Positions 58,901 to 64,000 of a stretch of 64,000 nucleotides of DNA are shown here, piece after piece. Every line of letters starts with the position of its first letter. Positions within the stretch are counted from its first letter, which is position 1. A program made the position numbers and the translations under genes. Below the pieces are notes generated by a model. The model worked only from the letters and a program-made list of their open reading frames with translations, was not told where the DNA came from and searched no databases. This DNA is from Saxidomus purpurata (Eukaryota; Mollusca; Bivalvia; Venerida; Veneridae), in assembly GCA_022818135.1 (NCBI GenBank), contig JAFMSR010000010.1, positions 9,811,188-9,875,187 of the forward strand, written 5' to 3'.

Positions 58901-61900
58901 TATATAGAAGCGGTCACAGCGGTTAAACACTTGTTTACTTCTCGAAAAGCAAGTTAAAATGCCCATGAGCCAAATAATGTTAACAATATATCAGACACAG
59001 AATCTTCACATTTCACTCATCATTGGACATGCCTACAACGTTTTAAGATATTTGAGAAGAAAAACGAGTCTTATTTTGATATAGTTAATTATTGGTTCAG
59101 TTTTCTAGGTGGGTTGGTTATTGCGCAATGTCAATGGCTGCGTAGTCAACATTTACATAAATACCGAACATTATTTTCGTGCCAGTTAACCATTCGCTGT
59201 TCTTTACAATGTACTGTAACATTGTATTTGACACACATTAACGAAATCATATCAAATACACGTCCATTCCCCTGACAAGTCAAACACCTTTAATCAAAGT
59301 ATTGGACTATCGTACTATGTGGTATAGTGACTGATTTCTGCCATTTCGTTCTAGAGTGTTGTCGCGTCTGAAGGACGCCACCACACCATAACGACAAATA
59401 AAATGCGCCAATACGACAAATGCGTATTGTTAGCAAGCTAGCTCTATGCCAACGCGCCAACACGCCAACACGCCAGAACGACAAATAGCTTAGTATACTT
59501 GCTTATTTGTCGTTCTGGCGTTTTGGCGGGGTGCCAAGATGCTAACTTTACTGGCAGGGCGCTAAATCGACAATGACTTTTGGCGTGTCGGAGGCACGAC
59601 AGAAGGCCAAACTTCCTGATTTGGCGGATAGGCAGCAAATGTCATTTGTCGTATTGGGACCCCAGATTATTTGTAGCTCAGACTTGTTGTCCTGTTTTCA
59701 CTTCAAACGCAGCAGCACGCTAGAACGAAATGGCAGAAATTAGCTACCATATAGTTTGGGCTGCCATCTTGAACACCATCTTGGATTTTTCGGAAACCCA
59801 AAATCTATGCCAATTTATGCCGGCAGTTTCATAAACAACAATTTGTAAAGAACATTTTGATATATGACTCAGCTTGTTATACGGGGGGGGGGGGGGAGGG
59901 GCGTGGGTCCAGATTCCAATTTTTTAAAGCCAGATAGTGTGACCTATTGTTTATTCATGACTATTTCAAATAGGAATGCTATTTTGAAGTTGTCAGGTAC
60001 TTTGATGAATCCAGGCGTTTAGCGCACCTCTATCTGAAGATTTGTAATCAATGACCTTTCATCAGAAGTAATGACGGCGATTAAATAGACACAGTCTCAT
60101 GTTGTTTCGATGTACACCAAACCATCTTCTATCTGATAAAAAGAAATTCTTACAATCTTCCAGTCAAGTTTTGTTCTAGTGTGCACGAAAAGATATATCC
60201 AAATACAATGTAAAGCTTAAAATAATATTTCAGATAAAATGAAATGCAGTATAATTTGTAAGTTATCAGTAATATTGATGCAGTTACCCGAAATGTACCA
60301 GTTTTCCATTCATATGCCTATGTCCGGTCGTTGCAGTGGTAGTGTGTGTCCGGTCTTTGCAGTGTCAGTACGTGTCCAGTTTTTGCAGTGTCAGTACGTG
60401 TCCGGTCTTCACAGCCACTGTTCAGTACGTGTCCGGTCTTCGCAGTGTATGTACGTGTCCGGTCTTCGCAGTGTCAGTACGTGTCCGGTCTTCACAGTCA
60501 CTGTGTCAGTACGTGTCCGGTCTTTGTAGTGTCAGTACGTGTCCGGTCTTCACAGTTACTGTGTCAGTACGTGTCCGGTGTTTGTAGTGTCAGTACGTGT
60601 CCGGTCTTCACAGTCACTGTCTTAGTATGTGTCCTGTCTTTGCAGTGTCAGTACGTGTCCGGTCTTTGCAGTGTCAGTACGTGTCCGGTCTTCACAGTCA
60701 CTGTGTAAGTACGTGTCCGGTCTTTGCAGTGTCAGTACGTGTACGGTTTTCACAGTGTCAGTCCGGTCTTTTGCTTGTATTATCAATTTGGTCACCTTAC
60801 AAAGTGTGATTATGGCAGAGTTTTGGGTCTTGCAATATCATATTATAGTCTGTGCTTCAAGAATTTTTAGCAGATTTATGGAAATTTCCTTCCAAGGCTT
60901 CCTTGAATTTTGCGAAATATTGATATATAGTGGTTCCAGTCACTTCCAAGTCTAATCGCACACACTGTCAGATGTTAAATTTGACTTTTAAACGATTAAA
61001 ACATTTGTGCAAAACCAAAGCCCTTGGTCAATTTAACTAAATCTTATGTTGGGTTGTATTTGGTAAATGCGATTTAAACAGATTTCACGCTATATTTGGA
61101 AAATACAATTTAAACAAAATTTCGCCAGCCTACATTAGAAAAAAATAACTGATAACAAAAAACGTGTCATGTTATTCTTTAAAAAATCTGGCATTCTAAA
61201 AATACTCTGCATTGGACATGCATTTAAGCGATGATAAATAAAGCGCCGAATGCACTTTACGGCGAAATAAACTAAAAGGAGTAAGCGTAAAGATAATGTT
61301 TTCATCACAAACAGTGGACAACGTGGTGGAGGAAGGTTGCAGGCCGGACTGGGAACTATCACTGAATCTTAGTTTTACAGATGGAAATAGTCTAACGGTA
61401 CAATCTTGTGTGCAGAGCTGTTCTACGCCGTATGTGGCACTACAGGTTTGGCATTTCTGTACATAGTTCTACTTTTTATTAATGTTTTTTGTTGTTGTTT
61501 TTACATGGTTACCAGCCTAGATTATGCCATGGTGATATTATGTCGAGCGGAGGTACAGTAATAAAACAAAATAAAAAATAATACCCTTTCTTGCTTCAAG
61601 TCCCAGGATCTCTTTGAATTTACTGATATTACACTGACAGGATGATGCTCTATTGTCCCGAAAACATGTTGGCATATGCCTTTCTTTTGTATTCAAATCG
61701 TTTCTTCATGAAAAAGAGTTGCCAGAAAATCTTTCTTATATTCTGCAATATCATTTAAAATATACTGCTCTATATTTCGAACATGTTCATCGATGTAAAA
61801 AGTTATATAAGGATTTTTTTTGGTACAAATTAACTTCATTTATTTACATTTTGTTTTGTTTTGTAATTGACCTTTCTCGGCTTTCATAAGATATTGAATT

Positions 61901-63041
61901 GTAATACATGAATATTTTGTCACTTTGCGAACTGTATCTCATTATTCCATGGTTTTATCATGTTGTACAATTACTTAAAAACATCAGAGTTAACCTTGAT
62001 TATTTTTAAAAGTTCTATATCTCAAATAGTAGACGGTGAAACATTTTCATTTTACCTTATATTGCAGTTCATATATATTAGTTATAAAAGTTTCATAATC
62101 AATAGTGATGCCCCTACTCCGAATCTTGTAATTTTACAATTGACAATTCATCAAGAGCATTTTTAATCGCACATGTTTTTACTTCAGTTTTAGTAAATAT
62201 CTCGATGTTGTTAATGTTTGAAAATACAGAATGGCTTTGTCTCAGTCAAGAATGTTTTCCCATCGATTAGCAGTTGAAACACGAAGATGGAGATAAAATC
62301 AATGTGTCTCTTTTCGAGGACCGGGTGTGTCTTGCATATAATCAGTTAGAAGAAGAGTATTATTTCGTCATTATTTGTCATGTTTACCAAGAACTTAGGG
62401 TTAACTGCAGTAGAACATATTATATGAATTTACTCAACTTAAAATCATTATTAATTCATTCACCTGCTGGCCTTAAGCACGCATTTAAATAGCTACATTG
62501 TGCCTCGTTGCCAATAAATGTCGTCGGTAAATGACGTCAGAAAGCAGTATGTAACGAACGTAAACAAAAGAAAAGGATACTTTCGATGAAAGGATTTTTT
62601 TTATCAAATTGCAAACCGAGAACTCCTTATCTGTCGTTATGTTTGTAGAATTAGAAACTGAAAATGTGGACTTCACTCTTGGTGCGATTTGACACAGTAT
62701 CTTTGTAAAGTCAAAGAAGACAGCCAAATATATTTTGACAATAATAATAAAACTAGTGATTACCATTTAGATGACTTATGTAACATGTAATTTACCTAAG
62801 ATTTGATATCTGTTTTGGAGTGAAATATAGAAGTATTTTTGTTTACGCTGTTTTTTAAACATTACCTCTTATGTATTTACTAATTTACAGTCTGGAGAAA
62901 ATTGCTTTTGTGGTGATGTCTTAACCCATATAAATACATTGGCATACATGTGTACGTTAGATTGTCCAGGAGATGCTGCATTCCTGTGTGGGGGAATTAA
63001 TCAAGGATACTTTTCAGTTTATTCTGCTACAACCACGCCAA
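55914..63041 (+). CDS. Secreted WSC-domain protein, multi-exon gene (extent of the visible coding part)
   Basis: Six exons join in matching phases: 55914-55980, 56804-56994, 57473-57636, 58119-58261, 61381-61445 and 62891-63041, about 260 residues. The protein starts with a 22-residue signal peptide, followed by an N-terminal module of about 165 residues that I do not recognise. It has several sequons (GNIS, INIS, VNSS) and no cysteine pattern typical of a known family. Next comes a WSC domain split over exons 5 and 6, with the C...C...YVALQ...C.CGD...C...CPGD...CGG...YFSVY plan. WSC domains bind carbohydrate in fungal stress sensors and in animal extracellular proteins. The last exon probably splices at CCAA|GTATGA (63041/63042), which makes the WSC unit a symmetric 1-1 module, so more exons lie right of the window. 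Reading through instead gives a hydrophobic tail and a stop at 63151. Confidence 0.7.
56804..56994 (+). CDS. WSC gene exon 2
   Basis: The acceptor TGTGTTTTAG ends at 56803. The split codon A|AT gives N. The exon encodes HVTRTLMFLNSGSTNNFDAT onward and ends at GAG|GTTAGT, phase 0. Confidence 0.65.
57473..57636 (+). CDS. WSC gene exon 3
   Basis: The acceptor TTCTATTTCAG ends at 57472, phase 0. The exon encodes LELIGFNALGDELCYLSFDV and so on, and ends at AAG|GTATGT, phase 2. The open frame left of the acceptor is not needed. Confidence 0.65.
58119..58261 (+). CDS. WSC gene exon 4
   Basis: The acceptor CTGTTATTTCAG ends at 58118. The single base G completes AGG (R) from exon 3. The exon encodes DGNKELLILTNSNEAWFSIL and on to TVHST, and ends at CACAG|GTATAT, phase 1. 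Confidence 0.65.
59321..59755. mobile_element. TIR element with internal acgacaaat/cgccaa repeats
   Basis: A perfect 21-bp inverted pair (59335-59355, ATTTCTGCCATTTCGTTCTA(G), and 59720-59740) extends outward with mismatches to GGTATAG/CTACCAT-like ends. Inside, units built from ACGACAAAT, CGCCAA and GGCGTG occur in both orientations, including a perfect 16-bp hairpin GCCAGAACGACAAATA (59472-59487) with 59514-59529. No coding capacity. Confidence 0.75.
59882..59900. repeat. Poly-G tract
   Basis: A G homopolymer of about fifteen bases, followed by AGGGGCGTGGG. Confidence 0.85.
60336..60775. repeat. Minisatellite of alternating 26- and 32-bp units
   Basis: The common core CAGTACGTGTCCGGTCTT is followed either by TGCAGTGT (26-bp unit) or by CACAGTCACTGTGT (32-bp unit). 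The two forms alternate in part, giving a 58-bp higher-order period. There are about fifteen units. All three plus-strand frames are open across the array, so the repetitive 'proteins' it can encode (CPVFAVSVRVRS and so on) are not evidence of a gene. It lies within a WSC-gene intron. Confidence 0.9.
61381..61445 (+). CDS. WSC gene exon 5 (first half of WSC domain)
   Basis: The acceptor CTTAGTTTTACAG ends at 61380. The split codon G|AT gives D. The exon encodes GNSLTVQSCVQSCSTPYVAL plus Q, with the first WSC cysteines, and ends at CAG|GTTTGG, phase 0. The donor is weak, but the frame and domain continuity are convincing. Confidence 0.7.
61446..62890 (+). other. WSC gene intron 5
   Basis: AT-rich intron containing at 61600-61810 a copy of the repeat at 26452-26690 (shared AGTCCCAGGATCT, GAAAAAGAGTTGCCA and ACTGCTCTATATT). 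The short open frames here come from that repeat. Confidence 0.6.
62891..63041 (+). CDS. WSC gene exon 6 (second half of WSC domain)
   Basis: The acceptor TAATTTACAG ends at 62890, phase 0. The exon encodes SGENCFCGDVLTHINTLAYM, CTLDCPGDAAFLCGG and INQGYFSVYSATTTP, the C-terminal WSC half and the start of a Thr-rich linker. The proposed donor is CCAA|GTATGA, phase 1. Confidence 0.7.
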
Positions 63042-63151
63042 GTATGACAATGTTTAATTCGTCAAATTTTAAAGTTATGGCTTACAAAATAGTTTTGCCT
63101 CTGAGTACAATAATCATCTATTTTGTTTGCTATGTATGTGTACGTTTATAA

Positions 63152-64000
63152 ATATAAATACATATACATATACTTGTGCGTTTTTGTCTGGTTTATTTTG
63201 CTTGATATGTTTATACTCATTCGTTGGCATTCCTTATGTGTGTGTTGTTGATTTGCTTTGTACTGTTGTGTAGTGATGCTTTAGTTTTGTTACACCGGTT
63301 ATTTATACGCTACATTGTATCAACAATAACATTTGTTACTACATGGCCTTATTTACCTTGCTTCTCATTGGTTGAAAACTGCTTAAGTATTGCGCATATA
63401 TGGTTTCAACTTCATCAAATTTCTTTAACGTTGATAATAGAGGCAGCATGAGTATTTCGAATGGACATCAATTTAGTTTTGTTTAAAGTATTAAAGTCTA
63501 GATTGTATTTACAATATGTTTTATACATGTAATTAAACAATTATGGGCATCGAAAAACAACTTCGGTTTTAAATGTCGGCAGTGAGACGGGGTTAAAGGT
63601 TTTTATTTTCACAAGTATGGAACCTTATATTTGCATTCAATCTAGAAAAAATAATTTAGTTCATAACGAAAGCAGTTGTACTCAACTCTCTTAATTGCAT
63701 TGCAGCCTTAGGCAGAATGTAAAGATTTGCCCGTTTTTCGCGTTTCTCATTGAAATACCCTAGAACTGTAGGGCTTCAAAGGAAAATGCCAAGAACGCTT
63801 TTAGAAATTTGAATATATGTGGCAAAAAGTTAGTAAAATGACACTCAGCCTTTCACATCCCATCAGTGAAAGCATTTGCTTCTGTATAGGGCTTAAACGT
63901 AGTCTTAAATATTTGAAAGAAGACATAAGTCGATATTTTATAAACAATTCAAGCTACATGTATATTACATTTGTTTTTTCTACCCTGGTCCAAGGCGAAC
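63152..64000. other. AT-rich right edge, probable intron
   Basis: No exon was recognised. If the WSC gene continues, this is intron 6. Confidence 0.35.

Larger units (their letters stand above)
58262..61380 (+). other. WSC gene intron 4, repeat-rich
   Basis: This 3.1-kb intron contains a TIR element (59321-59755), a poly-G run (about 59882-59896) and a 26/32-bp minisatellite (60336-60775). Confidence 0.6.

Noticed and set aside
60239..60955. Repetitive 'CPVFAVSVRVRS' proteins in three overlapping frames
   Set aside because: All frames of the minisatellite are open, there is no splice or start support, and the array lies inside an intron of the WSC gene.
62939..63151. WSC protein ending with a transmembrane tail at 63151
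   Set aside because: Possible but less likely than splicing at 63041, because a GTATGA donor there gives the expected phase-1 boundary after the WSC domain; left as an alternative in the gene entry.

Overview
The window is AT-rich eukaryotic nuclear DNA. Genes are split by GT-AG introns, intergenic space is long, and interspersed repeats are dense. The gene families (tandem type II Golgi fucosyltransferases, a Golgi-type sulfotransferase, a WSC-domain secreted protein) and the repeat style (degenerate 'aggtcaaaggtcaaggtcac' blocks, tRNA-headed SINEs, foldback elements with minisatellite cores) suggest a marine bivalve mollusc. The species cannot be told from the sequence.

Genes. Two tandem 3'-terminal exons of alpha-1,3-fucosyltransferases (CAZy GT10) lie at 536-1555 and 3052-4089. 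A terminal exon of a different, GT-B fucosyltransferase-like enzyme is on the minus strand at 34461-35675. A two-exon sulfotransferase-like gene is at 41265-41486 plus 43903-44664. A six-exon (or longer) secreted WSC-domain gene starts at 55914 and probably runs off the right edge. Four glycan-modifying enzymes within 45 kb could decorate secreted glycans with fucose and sulfate; this is inference from family membership. Two other possible minus-strand coding pieces, 45048-45237 and 48221-48502, are not recognised.

Mobile-element relics. These are a jockey/CR1-like LINE (16233-18870, minus), a DUF7869-like fragment (19010-19384, minus), another LINE RT scrap (33577-33753, minus), a Crypton-like tyrosine-recombinase pseudogene (50018-50828, minus), tRNA-derived SINEs (21.5 and 22.4 kb) and many foldback or TIR elements. 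Four of the last kind have inverted ends around internal minisatellite-like repeats (45.96-46.95, 47.43-47.91, 53.59-54.20 and 59.32-59.75 kb).

The most striking object is a GC-rich insertion at 37610-39007, flanked by a perfect 12-bp target-site duplication and ending in an (AAATC)n tail. Its first nucleotides fold, by inspection, into the complete nested double-pseudoknot plan of an HDV-like self-cleaving ribozyme. All five helices can be drawn, there is a C-U-A-A candidate catalytic junction, and P1 begins at the first base after the duplication. The element seems too short to encode a reverse transcriptase, so it looks like a non-autonomous retroposon that carries its own 5'-processing ribozyme. 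It also holds two tandem hairpins with the same loop and covarying stems.

The rest is AT-rich intergenic or intronic sequence in which I see no supported gene.
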